Below are positions 17,312 to 25,840 of a DNA stretch of 64,000 nt, piece by piece (within the stretch, counting starts at the first letter, position 1; each line of letters begins with the position of its first letter). The stretch is taken from assembly GCF_039536325.1 (NCBI RefSeq), contig NZ_BAAAYO010000020.1, positions 1 to 64,000 on the forward strand. Direction: 5' to 3'. The translations under genes were made by a program, and so were the position numbers. The notes below the pieces were generated by a model. It made no database searches and was not told the origin of the DNA. It saw only the letters and a list, made by a program, of their open reading frames with translations. This DNA comes from Paenibacillus_AB hodogayensis. GTDB taxonomy: Bacteria > Bacillota > Bacilli > Paenibacillales > NBRC-103111.

Positions 17312-18349
17312 ATGAGCTACAACTTGTACGAACTGAATCAGAGAGGCTTGCCCCGGTTGCTGGAGGGGGTGAAGAACGTCGAGGACTGGAAGGTCAAACG
17401 CAGCGGGATTCGGCGGCAATGGCTGGAGGTGATAGGCGGGGTGCCTGAGCGCGCCCCCGTCTCCTGGAATGTGTGGAGCGAAGAGAAGGAACGCGACCAT
17501 ATGCGGATTCATCTCGCGTACAGCACGGCATATGGGGACACGGTCCCGGCCTACTTGCTCGTACCGGACGATACCGTAGCGGGACAGGACGAAGCGGGCC
17601 GCCGCCCGGCGGTGCTGGCCCTTCACCCGACGCACGAATCGGGCAAAGCTAACGTCTCCTTGTCGACCGGCCGGGACAACAGACGCTACGGACTGGAGTT
17701 GGTCTCGCAGGGCTATATCGTCCTCGCCCCAGACGCATTGACGGCCGGAGAGCGTATCTACGAAGGGCTTCCCGGCTTTCACAGCGATCCGTTCTACGAA
17801 CGGCACCCGACCTGGTCCACAGTGGGCAAAAATGCGGTCGACCATCAGTACGGGATCGATCTGCTCTGCTCGCTCGACGGCGTCGCCGCAGACAAAATCG
17901 GCGTAATCGGTCATTCGTTCGGAGGCTACAACGCCTACTTCCTGGCCGGACTTGACGACCGGATTCAAGCCGTCGTCAGCAGCTGCGGCTTTAGCCCGTT
18001 CTACGGAGACCATCGGCCGACGCATTGGGGCGAGCGCGACTGGTACACGCATTTGCCTGCAATCACGGACTATTTAAGCCGGTACGAGGTTCCTTTCGAA
18101 TTTCACGAAATCGCCGCCCTCGCCGCTCCAATACCGTCGTTTCATTATTTTGGTCAAAGCGATACGATCTTTCCGCACTGGAAGGCGATCGGCGAGTGCA
18201 TGGAGGAGCTGTACGGACTGTACCGGTTTCTCGATGCGGACGATTGCTTCCAGTCGGTAATGACCGTTCGGGAGCATGACTTCCCCCCGGACATCCGCAG
18301 CATGGCGTATAGGTTCCTCGACCGCTTTTTGAAAACCGGGCATGTCTAA
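17312..18349 (+). CDS. Alpha/beta hydrolase (acetyl-esterase-like)
   Basis: 345 aa, no signal peptide. The nucleophile elbow is GHSFGG (Ser202), followed by RIQAVVSSCGF; a late acidic residue and HDFPPDIR near the C-terminus are candidates for the Asp and His of the triad. The core resembles dienelactone-hydrolase-like and acetyl-xylan-esterase-like proteins (VPAYLLVP, VLALHPTH). It follows the lyase by 95 bp, so it may deacylate oligosaccharides released by the lyase after uptake. Substrate is inferred from position only. Confidence 0.82.
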   Translation: MSYNLYELNQRGLPRLLEGVKNVEDWKVKRSGIRRQWLEVIGGVPERAPVSWNVWSEEKERDHMRIHLAYSTAYGDTVPAYLLVPDDTVAGQDEAGRRPAVLALHPTHESGKANVSLSTGRDNRRYGLELVSQGYIVLAPDALTAGERIYEGLPGFHSDPFYERHPTWSTVGKNAVDHQYGIDLLCSLDGVAADKIGVIGHSFGGYNAYFLAGLDDRIQAVVSSCGFSPFYGDHRPTHWGERDWYTHLPAITDYLSRYEVPFEFHEIAALAAPIPSFHYFGQSDTIFPHWKAIGECMEELYGLYRFLDADDCFQSVMTVREHDFPPDIRSMAYRFLDRFLKTGHV

Positions 18350-18383
18350 GCCGCACAACCAACGCATGGCACGGAAACATACC

Positions 18384-18432
18384 AAACGAAAGAGCAGAGA
18401 GGCCGCATCGGCTTCCCTGCTCTTTTCGTTTT
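18384..18432. terminator. Bidirectional terminator between hydrolase and DUF4340 genes
   Basis: A long hairpin (AAACGAAAGAGCAG pairing with CTGCTCTTTTCGTTT, plus an inner GGCC/GGC stem) has a T run on the plus strand and TT(T)-rich sequence on the minus side. It lies between two convergent genes and can serve both. Confidence 0.85.
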
Positions 18433-18448
18433 ATCCGCGTTCCCCTTG

Positions 18449-19378
18449 TTACTGCGCCGCAGCTTCCGGTACCTTGATTTTGTCGAATAACTCCTGGATG
18501 GTCGCTACCGGAATGGAGTAAGCCCACATCCCGCCCTGCTGCGCCAGCCAGATTTGCTCGCCGTCGATTTTGCCGACGTACACGGAGGCTGTCTCCTTGC
18601 CGTCCTTGCTCGACTTAAGCGCCAGCTTCATTTCCGGCCCGTCCAGCTTCACCTCGGAAGCGGCTTTCAACATCTCGTCGGAGTTCATCAGCAGCATTTT
18701 GTCGAGAATCGGCTCGACGTCGCTGCCCTTCAGCTCCTTATCGCCCAGCTTCCAGGCCGACTCTGTGGACGTTTTGGCGACATCGACCTTTTGCAGCGTC
18801 TTGGAGGCGCCCTTCCAATCCATCTGAATGTTGGACACTTCATTGTACGTCATTTGGAACGGACTTTTGTCCACGAATTCCGCCACGTCTTTTTGCAGCG
18901 CGGTGATCTGATCTTCCGGCACCCGGTAAACGCTCGGAGCTTCTTTGAGCTTCGCGTAACGATGGCCCGCAATCGGCAGCGACGCGCCGATCTGTACGGT
19001 TTTCACGGACCCGTCCGCCAACGTGACGGCAAACTCCTGCTCCGGAGCCGACAAGCCGTATTTGGACAAATCGGAGGCATTCGCTTCGATCTCATCGTCC
19101 TGGGTCAAGGCTATGAACGCCCCCGCCCAGCTGTCGCCCGAGTATGCATTGGTCGGATAGGCGGCCGGCTTGGACATCGTCCATTTGCCGTCTTTTTTCT
19201 GCAATTCGACCCCGCCTTGCTTGATCTGGATACCCGTGATGTCGGTTTGCTTGACGGCTACGAGCGGCTTCGGCTTGGCAGCATCGTCTTCTTTCTTGAA
19301 AAACGATTGGCTGGAGGCATACCAGAACGCTCCGATGCATACCACGACGAGAATGATCGTTGGAATGAACCGTTTCAT
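18449..19378 (-). CDS. DUF4340 protein of a Gld-like ABC system
   Basis: 309 aa. One N-terminal membrane anchor (IPTIILVVVCIGAFWYA) and a repeat-containing extracellular part with the DUF4340 pattern: ITGIQIKQGGVELQKKDGKWTM, LSKYGLSAPEQEFAVTLADG, then VQIGASLPIAGHRYAKL. The ATG at 19378 overlaps the stop of the upstream gene by four bases (ATGA) and has GGAGGAG before it. DUF4340 proteins regularly close operons of gldA/F/G-like ABC transporters in Firmicutes; they may be an extracellular partner of the exporter. Molecular function unknown. Confidence 0.85.
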   Translation of the reverse strand: MKRFIPTIILVVVCIGAFWYASSQSFFKKEDDAAKPKPLVAVKQTDITGIQIKQGGVELQKKDGKWTMSKPAAYPTNAYSGDSWAGAFIALTQDDEIEANASDLSKYGLSAPEQEFAVTLADGSVKTVQIGASLPIAGHRYAKLKEAPSVYRVPEDQITALQKDVAEFVDKSPFQMTYNEVSNIQMDWKGASKTLQKVDVAKTSTESAWKLGDKELKGSDVEPILDKMLLMNSDEMLKAASEVKLDGPEMKLALKSSKDGKETASVYVGKIDGEQIWLAQQGGMWAYSIPVATIQELFDKIKVPEAAAQ

Positions 19379-20766
19379 CCTTTTCTCCTCCTCCACCAGA
19401 TGGCTCCGCCCAGCGCCAATATCGCCAGCGGGAATATGACGACCGTACCATAGAATATCATGTTGGCCTTGTTCGGCATAATAAACGCTTGCTGCAAGGC
19501 CGCCTCCTCGCGGGGACGAATGGTCACCTGCTCGGTTTGTTCCTGCATCCAGTTCACGCTATTCAAGGCAAAATCGCGGTTGCCTTGCTCGGTAATGATC
19601 TGGTTCTGGAGGAACTGGGCATTGCCGATCACGACGGCCTTCGGCTTGTTATCCTTGTCCATAACGGCGTAAGCCATATCCAGCGGCCCTTTCAAATCGG
19701 CGGCATCCTGCTTGGAGGCATTGGACGTAAGCTGGTTCATATCCGTCTCGCCGTAAGCCTTATCGGACGATTTGAGCAAGGAGTTGGCTTTCCAGTTCGC
19801 ATTGCCCGAATCGGTCGAGAACGCGATGGCGACCGGCAGCACGACGACCCGATTTTGATCGGCCAAATCGTTCGTGATGGTGTGAAATTGAATGTTAGGC
19901 ACGATTGTCAACGGATTGTTGTAAAGGGTCCGGCCCGTTTCCACGACGACAGCCTTCTCGTTCTTGACGTTTACGGCCGTCAGCAGTTCGTCGAGGTTTT
20001 TCGTGTTTTGCAATTCTTTGGAATAGCCAAGCGAGATGAACAGCTTGCCTTTGCCTTGTACGTATTCTTTCAGCAAAGCGGTTTCCTTGGGATCCAGATC
20101 GGTCTGCGGGCCCAGGATGAAGATCGCCTCGGCGTCATCCGGAACTTTGCCTTCTTTGTACAGGTTCAGGTCGGTAATCGAGTAATTCTCGCCTTCCAGA
20201 TACGTGCGGAACATCGAGATTTGCGCAGCCGGCAATTCGTTATGGCCGGTCAGGAAATAAATCGGATGCTTCACGTCGGAGATGAGTCCCATGATCGATT
20301 GCGTAAATTTGCTTTCGCCCATGAAGGAGTAGGCTCCCTGCGACTGTCCGGCCATAAACAGCTCATAGCTGTATACTTTCTTCTGCTTGTCGCCCATCTC
20401 GAAGATAATCGTGCCGGCCTGATCAATCTTGTACTCCTGCGCCTTCGCAGGGTCGCGATTCGGATCGATTTCCTCGAACGTAATTTTGCCGGAACGCTTC
20501 TTGTACTCGTTCAGCAAATCCCGCACGTCCCGGTACATGATCCCTTCGTCGGTCGAGCCGCCGCCGGTGAACATCGTAATTTTGATATCCTTGTCGAGCT
20601 TCTTCAGCACGGAAATCGTCTGCTCGGACAACGAATATTTCTTGTTAGCGCTCAAATCCCATTGAATGCCCTTCATCGAGTTCAGGAAGAGCGTAACGAT
20701 AATAAATATCCCGATCACGGCGATGGAAATGATCGTCGCGTTCGTTCCTCTTATCCACTTGTTCAC
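19375..20766 (-). CDS. GldG-like ABC-associated substrate-binding protein
   Basis: 463 aa with one membrane segment at each end (residues 10-32 and about 437-457, followed by WWRRRKG). Between them is a large extracellular domain of the GldG/ABC-type uncharacterised family (Gln-amidotransferase-like fold): KYSLSEQTISVLKKLDKDIKI, FEEIDPNRDP, FLTGHNELPA, AIFILGPQTDLDPKE, GKLFISLGYSKE. GTG at 20766 is chosen as start: GGGGGAAG lies 5 nt before it, while the alternative GTG at 20787 has no ribosome site. Probably couples with the permease upstream. Confidence 0.86.
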   Translation of the reverse strand: MNKWIRGTNATIISIAVIGIFIIVTLFLNSMKGIQWDLSANKKYSLSEQTISVLKKLDKDIKITMFTGGGSTDEGIMYRDVRDLLNEYKKRSGKITFEEIDPNRDPAKAQEYKIDQAGTIIFEMGDKQKKVYSYELFMAGQSQGAYSFMGESKFTQSIMGLISDVKHPIYFLTGHNELPAAQISMFRTYLEGENYSITDLNLYKEGKVPDDAEAIFILGPQTDLDPKETALLKEYVQGKGKLFISLGYSKELQNTKNLDELLTAVNVKNEKAVVVETGRTLYNNPLTIVPNIQFHTITNDLADQNRVVVLPVAIAFSTDSGNANWKANSLLKSSDKAYGETDMNQLTSNASKQDAADLKGPLDMAYAVMDKDNKPKAVVIGNAQFLQNQIITEQGNRDFALNSVNWMQEQTEQVTIRPREEAALQQAFIMPNKANMIFYGTVVIFPLAILALGGAIWWRRRKG

Positions 20767-20777
20767 GTCTCTTCCCC

Positions 20778-21494
20778 CTATCTCCACCGTTTTCGTTCAA
20801 GCGCTTGAATGCTCAGGACCAGGAACACGGCAACAAGCAGCACGTAGAACATGATGTCCCCCAGATGCAGGATGCCCTTCTGCAGGTTCACCTGGCGCTG
20901 CGTCAGCGAGAATTGGTTGACCCAATCCTTCAGCTTGCCGCCGAAGCCTTCTCCGGCCCAGTCGATAATCCACAGCAGCAGCAAAATAACGAACCCGGCA
21001 ATACCCGCGACCATCTGGTTGCTGGACAAGGTGGAGGCGAACAACCCGATCGCCATCATCGAGGCTCCGAGCAGGAACATGCTCAAGTACGACAGCCACA
21101 GCACCGTCTGGTCCAGATCGCCAAAGCCGGACATGATCCACGGATAGATCAGGCTGCAGATGACCAGCAGCAACTGAAGCGTCAAAGCGGCGAAATATTT
21201 GCCCATGACAATCTCCGTAATGCTCGCCGGCGACGTCAGCAGCATCTCGTCCGTGCCCTGGCGGAATTCATCGGACACTAGCCGCATCGTGAGCAGCGGA
21301 ATAATGAACAGGTAGATAAACGTCGTATTGCCGACCACCAGACGCGCATCCACAATGCTTGTGCTCGTCAGCACGAAGTTCAGATAGAACATGATGCTGG
21401 AAAGGAGCACATAAAACGCAAACGCCACATAAGCGGTGGGCGAATAAAAATAGAGCTGCAGCTCTTTGCTGCATATCGCAAATGCTCTACGCAT
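20778..21494 (-). CDS. ABC-2 type permease (GldF-like)
   Basis: 238 aa with six predicted membrane segments, an ABC-2 family transmembrane subunit. Typical start AFAICSKELQLYFYSPTAYVAFAFYV and the family stretch MRLVSDEFRQGTDEMLLTSP. It overlaps the ATPase gene by eight bases and its GGAGG site lies within that gene, so subunits are made together. No substrate is known; in gliding Bacteroidetes GldAFG is linked to motility, while in Bacillota the role is open. Confidence 0.9.
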   Translation of the reverse strand: MRRAFAICSKELQLYFYSPTAYVAFAFYVLLSSIMFYLNFVLTSTSIVDARLVVGNTTFIYLFIIPLLTMRLVSDEFRQGTDEMLLTSPASITEIVMGKYFAALTLQLLLVICSLIYPWIMSGFGDLDQTVLWLSYLSMFLLGASMMAIGLFASTLSSNQMVAGIAGFVILLLLWIIDWAGEGFGGKLKDWVNQFSLTQRQVNLQKGILHLGDIMFYVLLVAVFLVLSIQALERKRWR

Positions 21495-22479
21495 GGGCTT
21501 CGACCTCCGGCTCTTCTTCCTGAGAGTCGGGAACTTTCTCGTCCGTCGTCAGCTTCAGGAATATATCTTCCAGACTGAGGCTTTCTCTCTTCATTTCCAA
21601 TATCGGATAGCCGCGCTCGGCCATGCGGTAAAACAAAGCTTCCCGTATATCGTTGCGGTCTTTGGCTACGACTTGCAGCAGCACCGTGTCCGATTCGATC
21701 GCCTGATCGCGCTCCACTTCCTTGACGCTGCCGACGTCGGACAAACCGCCCAGCTCGCGCAATACGTCTTCCTTCGGACCCTTGACTTCCAGCCGGACCT
21801 GGAACGACTCGCCCATTGCCCCGCCGATCTGCTCCGGGTGTTCGTCCAGCACGATGCGCCCCTGGTTGATGATCAGCACCCGGTTGCAGATTGCGTTGAC
21901 CTCGGGCAAAATATGCGTACTGAGCAGTACCGTATGATTTTCGCCCAACCCATGAATCAGTTGGCGAATTTCAATAATCTGCTTCGGATCGAGACCGGAG
22001 GTCGGCTCGTCCATAATGAGCAGATCGGGCTTGTGCAGGATCGCCTGTGCCAAACCGAGCCGTTGCCTGTAGCCTTTGGACAAATTGCGGATGACCTGCT
22101 TCTCCCGGCCTTGCAGTCCCAGCTTCTCGATGACTTCCCCGATGCGCATCTTCTGCTCGCGGACAGGCACGTCGCGCAGATTGGCAACGAATTTCAAGTA
22201 AGACGTGATGGTCATCTCCGGGTAGAGCGGCGGCGTCTCCGGCAAATAGCCAATCTTCCGGCGCGCCTTGCGGGGATGGTCGGACATCGACAAGCCGTCA
22301 ATGGCAATCGAGCCTTTGGTCGGATTTAAGTACCCCGTGATCATGCGCATGGTGGTCGTTTTGCCAGCGCCGTTCGGTCCCAGAAACCCGACGATCTCGC
22401 CGCGGCTCATCGAAAAGTCGATGTTCTGGACCCCTCTCTGATTCTCGTACAGCTTGCTGACCTGCTTTACTTCGAGCAC
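21487..22479 (-). CDS. ABC transporter ATP-binding protein (GldA-like)
   Basis: 330 aa. Walker A GPNGAGKTTTM, Q-loop region GYLPETPPLYP, signature LSKGYRQR, Walker B LLIMDEPTSGLDP and the switch histidine in LLSTHILPEV are all present. The C-terminal 90 residues are the DUF4162-like extension seen in exporters of this type. I take the GTG at 22479 as start (GGAGGG 7 nt upstream, protein begins VLEVKQVSKLYENQ); the frame is open further but without family similarity. First gene of the four-gene operon. Confidence 0.92.
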   Translation of the reverse strand: MLEVKQVSKLYENQRGVQNIDFSMSRGEIVGFLGPNGAGKTTTMRMITGYLNPTKGSIAIDGLSMSDHPRKARRKIGYLPETPPLYPEMTITSYLKFVANLRDVPVREQKMRIGEVIEKLGLQGREKQVIRNLSKGYRQRLGLAQAILHKPDLLIMDEPTSGLDPKQIIEIRQLIHGLGENHTVLLSTHILPEVNAICNRVLIINQGRIVLDEHPEQIGGAMGESFQVRLEVKGPKEDVLRELGGLSDVGSVKEVERDQAIESDTVLLQVVAKDRNDIREALFYRMAERGYPILEMKRESLSLEDIFLKLTTDEKVPDSQEEEPEVEAHA

Positions 22480-22650
22480 CTTGACTCCCTCCTCATCAGT
22501 GGCGGCAACCTTAACAAACTTGTTGCAAACGTTCTCAATATCGAGCTTAACCAAAAACAATACTACTTCCCTAACAATAAGCAAACCTTAAACAAATCTG
22601 AAAATTGGCTTAAAATTTTGTGTCTAAATTGTGACAATGAAAATCCTTTG

Positions 22651-22686
22651 GAAAAAAAAGGACCCCATTCATTATGGAGTCCTTTC
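22651..22686 (-). terminator. metE terminator
   Basis: On the minus strand AAAGGAC pairs with GTCCTTT around a CCAT/ATGG inner stem and is followed by eight T. It lies about 30 bp after the metE stop, upstream of the Gld-like operon. Confidence 0.9.
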
Positions 22687-22714
22687 CTATGGCTTGTCAA
22701 CCGCTTAGATCAGC

Positions 22715-25027
22715 TTATGCCGGTTGGCCGCCGCCTGCCGCGATGCGTGTTCTGACGACCTTTGCCGCCTCGACCATGTTGGTCAGCGAAGCGACCGTCT
22801 CGTCCACGCCTCTTGTCTTCAATCCGCAGTCCGGATTGACCCAGAACAGCGCCGGATCGAGTACTTCCAACGCACTGTCGATAATCGACACCATCTCCGG
22901 AACCGGGGGAACGCGCGGGCTATGAATATCGTAGACGCCGAGACCGATGCCGAGCTCGTAAGGCTCGCGCTCCAGCGCCGGAATCATTTCCCCGTGGCTG
23001 CGAGACGTCTCGATCGAGATCACGTCGGCATCCAGGGCGCGGATCGAATCGATCATATCGTGGAATTCGCAATAGCACATATGCGTATGAATTTGCGTGG
23101 ACTCGCCGACGGAAGAGGTCGCGAGCTTAAACGCCCGTACCGCCCATTCCAGGTAACCCGGTCCGTCTTCGTCTTTCAGCGGCAACCCTTCGCGCAAAGC
23201 CGGTTCGTCGACCTGAATCATGCCGATGCCGGCCTTCTCCAGCAGCTCGACTTCCTCGCGCAGCGCCAGCGCGATCTGGTTGGCCACTTGCTCGCGGGAC
23301 AGATCGTCCCGGACGAACGACCAGTTCAAAATCGTAATCGGTCCGGTCAGCATGCCTTTGACCGGCTGGGACGTCAGCGATTGGGCATAAGCCGTCTCCG
23401 CTACCGTCATCGCCTTCACATGCTCCACATCGCCGTAGATTACCGGCGGTTTGACGCATCGGGAGCCGTACGATTGTACCCAGCCGTTAGCCGTGAACGC
23501 AAACCCGTTCAATTTCTCGCCGAAAAATTCGACCATGTCGGTCCGCTCGAATTCCCCGTGCACGAGCACGTCCAGGCCGATCTGCTCCTGACGCTCGATC
23601 CACAAACCGATCTGCTCGCGAACGAACGCTTCATACTGCTCCTCGGTCCATTCGGCGGAACGCCACTTGCGACGCGCCTGGCGAACGTCAGCGGTCTGCG
23701 GGAAGCTGCCGATTGTCGTCGTAGGCAGCACAGGCAAGTTCCAGCGGGCCAGCTGAGCGCTGTACCGCTCGGCGAACGGCTTGCTGCGCGCCGGCTCCGA
23801 TCCGTCGGCTGCGGCTACGGAAGCGCGCACGCCGGCGCTGACGCGGCCCGGATGAGCCTCAAGCGCCTCAAGCGCTTCGCGGGAAACGAGCAGCTCGTCG
23901 GCAACCGCCGCTTCTCCTTCGCGGAGCGCGCGTACGAGCAGGACGATTTCTTCCAGCTTCTCGTCTGCATAGGCGAGGGCTTGCTTCAGAACCGGATCGA
24001 GCTCCTTCTCCCGGCTTGTCGTCACCGGTACGTGCAGCAGGCTGCAGGAAGGCTGGAGGATCTGCCGGTCCAGCGGGACTTGGGCTGCCAGTTCGTTCAC
24101 AAACGCCAGCTTGGCGCCCAGATCGCTCCGCCAAATATTGCGGCCGTCGATCAATCCGACCCCGAGAACTTTGTCAGCCGGGAAGCCGAACTGCTCCAAA
24201 TGCTTCTTGTTCCGCACATAGCCGTGCACGAAATCGAGTCCGATGCCGTCCACCGGCAAAGCGACCGTTTCCTCGTAATGCTCGACTCCCTCGAAATACG
24301 TTTGCAGCAAGATTTTCACGCGCGGAGCAGCACGACGCACTTCCTCATAGATACGGGCAACCCGCTTCATCTCGGCCTTTGGCAGCGATACGGACAGGAT
24401 CGGCTCGTCGATCTGCACCCACTGTACGCCCTCTTCATCCAGCTCGCGAATCAATTGCAGGTAAGCCGGCAAAAATTGATCGACCAGTTCGTCCAATTGT
24501 TCGGCTTTGTAGCCTTTGGACAGCTTCAGGAATGTGTACAAGCCGAGCACGACCGGTTTCCCTTCGATCGAAAGCTTTTCTTTGGCTTCCCGGTACGCCT
24601 GCAGCGGACGGTTTTCCAGAAGTGCGGGCTTCGCTCCTTCCAGCTCGGGCACGATATAGTGGTAATTCGTGTTGAACCATTTGGTCATTTCGGAAGCGGT
24701 CGCCCCTTGCACGCCCCGAGCTATCGCGAAATAAACGGAGAGCGGCACCGGTCCTCCCGTATGCCCGAAGCGCTCCGGCACGACGCCCAGTTGGACCGCC
24801 AGATCAAGCACATGATCGTACAAACTGAAGTCGCCTACCGGCACCAGATCGATGCCTTTGTCGCGCTGCGTGCGCAGATGATTCAAGCGGATCGTTTCCA
24901 ATTGGGCCAGCAGTTCGACCTCGCTCGTCTTTCTCGCCCAAAATGCTTCAAGCGCCTTCTTCCATTCCCGGTCGGCCCCGATTCTCGGATACCCGAGCGA
25001 GCTGCTGCGTATTGTTGTTGTCCCCAT
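22715..25027 (-). CDS. metE: Cobalamin-independent methionine synthase MetE
   Basis: Transfers a methyl group from 5-methyltetrahydropteroyl-triglutamate to homocysteine, the last step of methionine synthesis, without B12. 770 aa, full length. Seen: N-terminal SLGYPRIGADREWKKALE, LPTTTIGSFPQT opening the catalytic barrel, and the zinc ligands: His and Cys in IHTHMCYCEFHD, a Glu in the barrel and the C-terminal Cys in WVNPDCGLKTRG. ATG with AGAGGAGG upstream. A cobalamin riboswitch precedes it, so the enzyme is shut off when B12 (and thus presumably MetH) is available. Confidence 0.98.
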   Translation of the reverse strand: MGTTTIRSSSLGYPRIGADREWKKALEAFWARKTSEVELLAQLETIRLNHLRTQRDKGIDLVPVGDFSLYDHVLDLAVQLGVVPERFGHTGGPVPLSVYFAIARGVQGATASEMTKWFNTNYHYIVPELEGAKPALLENRPLQAYREAKEKLSIEGKPVVLGLYTFLKLSKGYKAEQLDELVDQFLPAYLQLIRELDEEGVQWVQIDEPILSVSLPKAEMKRVARIYEEVRRAAPRVKILLQTYFEGVEHYEETVALPVDGIGLDFVHGYVRNKKHLEQFGFPADKVLGVGLIDGRNIWRSDLGAKLAFVNELAAQVPLDRQILQPSCSLLHVPVTTSREKELDPVLKQALAYADEKLEEIVLLVRALREGEAAVADELLVSREALEALEAHPGRVSAGVRASVAAADGSEPARSKPFAERYSAQLARWNLPVLPTTTIGSFPQTADVRQARRKWRSAEWTEEQYEAFVREQIGLWIERQEQIGLDVLVHGEFERTDMVEFFGEKLNGFAFTANGWVQSYGSRCVKPPVIYGDVEHVKAMTVAETAYAQSLTSQPVKGMLTGPITILNWSFVRDDLSREQVANQIALALREEVELLEKAGIGMIQVDEPALREGLPLKDEDGPGYLEWAVRAFKLATSSVGESTQIHTHMCYCEFHDMIDSIRALDADVISIETSRSHGEMIPALEREPYELGIGLGVYDIHSPRVPPVPEMVSIIDSALEVLDPALFWVNPDCGLKTRGVDETVASLTNMVEAAKVVRTRIAAGGGQPA

Positions 25028-25074
25028 AGCCGTTCCTCCTCTTATTGTCTCGCGGACTGCTTATTGCTTGAAAA

Positions 25075-25124
25075 CATCAAAAAAGACATCCTTTACCCGG
25101 AAAAACGCATAGGTAAAAGATGCC
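25075..25124 (-). terminator. Intrinsic terminator of the metE riboswitch
   Basis: On the minus strand GGCATCTTTTACC (25112-25124) pairs with GGTAAAGGATGTC (25085-25097), followed by TTTTTT. It sits between the riboswitch and the metE ribosome site, so it is the off-state expression platform: B12 bound to the aptamer should favour this hairpin. Confidence 0.85.
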
Positions 25125-25189
25125 CCCTCATTAGTACGTATGATGGCCGCTATCTTTAACACCTCCCTATCTCCCGTAGGTAAAGCAGT

Positions 25190-25370
25190 GCTGTCAGAAC
25201 AGGCAGGTCTCCTGGCTCCGGGATCGACATGTTTGACGGCCTTCCCGATCATTCGATCAGTGGCGTTGTTCGTCAAACACTACTCCGTTACAGTGGCGGG
25301 ACCGCGTCGGTATTGCACCGATCTTCCCTTTTAAGCACCGGCAGCGCCGGCACACCTATTCCCACATTAT
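25190..25370 (-). promoter_or_regulatory. Cobalamin riboswitch (metE leader)
   Basis: The minus strand shows the adenosylcobalamin aptamer landmarks in order: GGTGCAATACCGACGCGG, then CCCGCCACTGT, then GGAAGGCCG, and the B12-box-like AGCCAGGAGACCTGCC near 25201-25217. A 5' stem (GCCGGCGCTGCCGGTGC region, 25335-25363) closes the element. Nothing in the 25028-25453 gap codes for protein; it holds the promoter, aptamer and terminator. Control of metE by B12 is well established for this riboswitch class. Confidence 0.93.
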
Positions 25371-25398
25371 TCGGTTATGAAAACACAGTTACACAAGG

Positions 25399-25427
25399 AT
25401 CATACAACACAATGCCCGGTTGTGCAA
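25399..25427 (-). promoter_or_regulatory. metE promoter
   Basis: On the minus strand -35 TTGCAC (25422-25427) and -10 TATGAT (25399-25404) are 17 bp apart, placing the transcript start near 25392, just before the riboswitch. Confidence 0.7.
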
Positions 25428-25453
25428 ACCCTATCGGAATAGTTATTATTGGA

Positions 25454-25813
25454 TTAGGTGCCCGAAGAATCGGTCGAGAGATGTTCTTTCTCCTCCGCCA
25501 GCCGCTCGATTTCCGCTACAGACAAACCCGTTACTTTGGCTATGACAGTCATGTCTATCCCCTCGATCAGCATAGCTCTGGCCGCCTTGGCTATTCCTCT
25601 TGCTTCTCCTTTTGCTTCTCCTTTTGCTTCTCCTCTTGCTTCTCCTTCGGCGATAAGACTGTTTCGCTCAATCAGCGAATGTTCTCGCGCCTCGTATAAA
25701 CGGATCGTTTCTTCATCGCTGCTCAGCCACTCGAGCCGTTCTTCCGTTTTGGCAATAATAGGGTCCATCCCGATCAGCTCCTTCAAATTGTGACAGTCAA
25801 ACCTGATCGGCAA
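25454..25813 (-). pseudogene. C-terminal remnant of an Rpn/PD-(D/E)XK family transposase-nuclease
   Basis: 119 codons resemble only the C-terminal third of Rpn family recombination-promoting nucleases: DPIIAKTEERLEWLSSDEET, then RLYEAREHSL and the helix-turn-helix-like end MTVIAKVTGLSVAEIERL. The N-terminal nuclease domain (about 190 residues) is missing; the upstream DNA encodes an unrelated frame. In the middle is a run of EARGEAKG units encoded by imperfect 12-bp repeats, a known expansion spot in this family. It is probably a decayed or internally deleted copy; whether the fragment is expressed is unknown. Confidence 0.7.
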
Positions 25814-25840
25814 GCATGTCCCGGAAGAGTACTCCGTTTT

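Noticed and set aside
22724..25159. Very long plus-strand open frame (about 811 codons) opposite metE
   Set aside because: It is antisense to a clear, full-length metE, has no recognisable domain, and arises from the GC-biased codon pattern of the opposite strand; it also runs through the riboswitch.
25061..25276. Minus-strand frame of 71 codons upstream of metE
   Set aside because: It covers the cobalamin riboswitch and its terminator, so it is RNA structure rather than protein coding.
25600..25650. Short tandem repeats that might be read as a CRISPR or satellite
   Set aside because: They are 12-bp in-frame repeats coding for GEAKGEAR units inside the Rpn fragment; there are no unique spacers.
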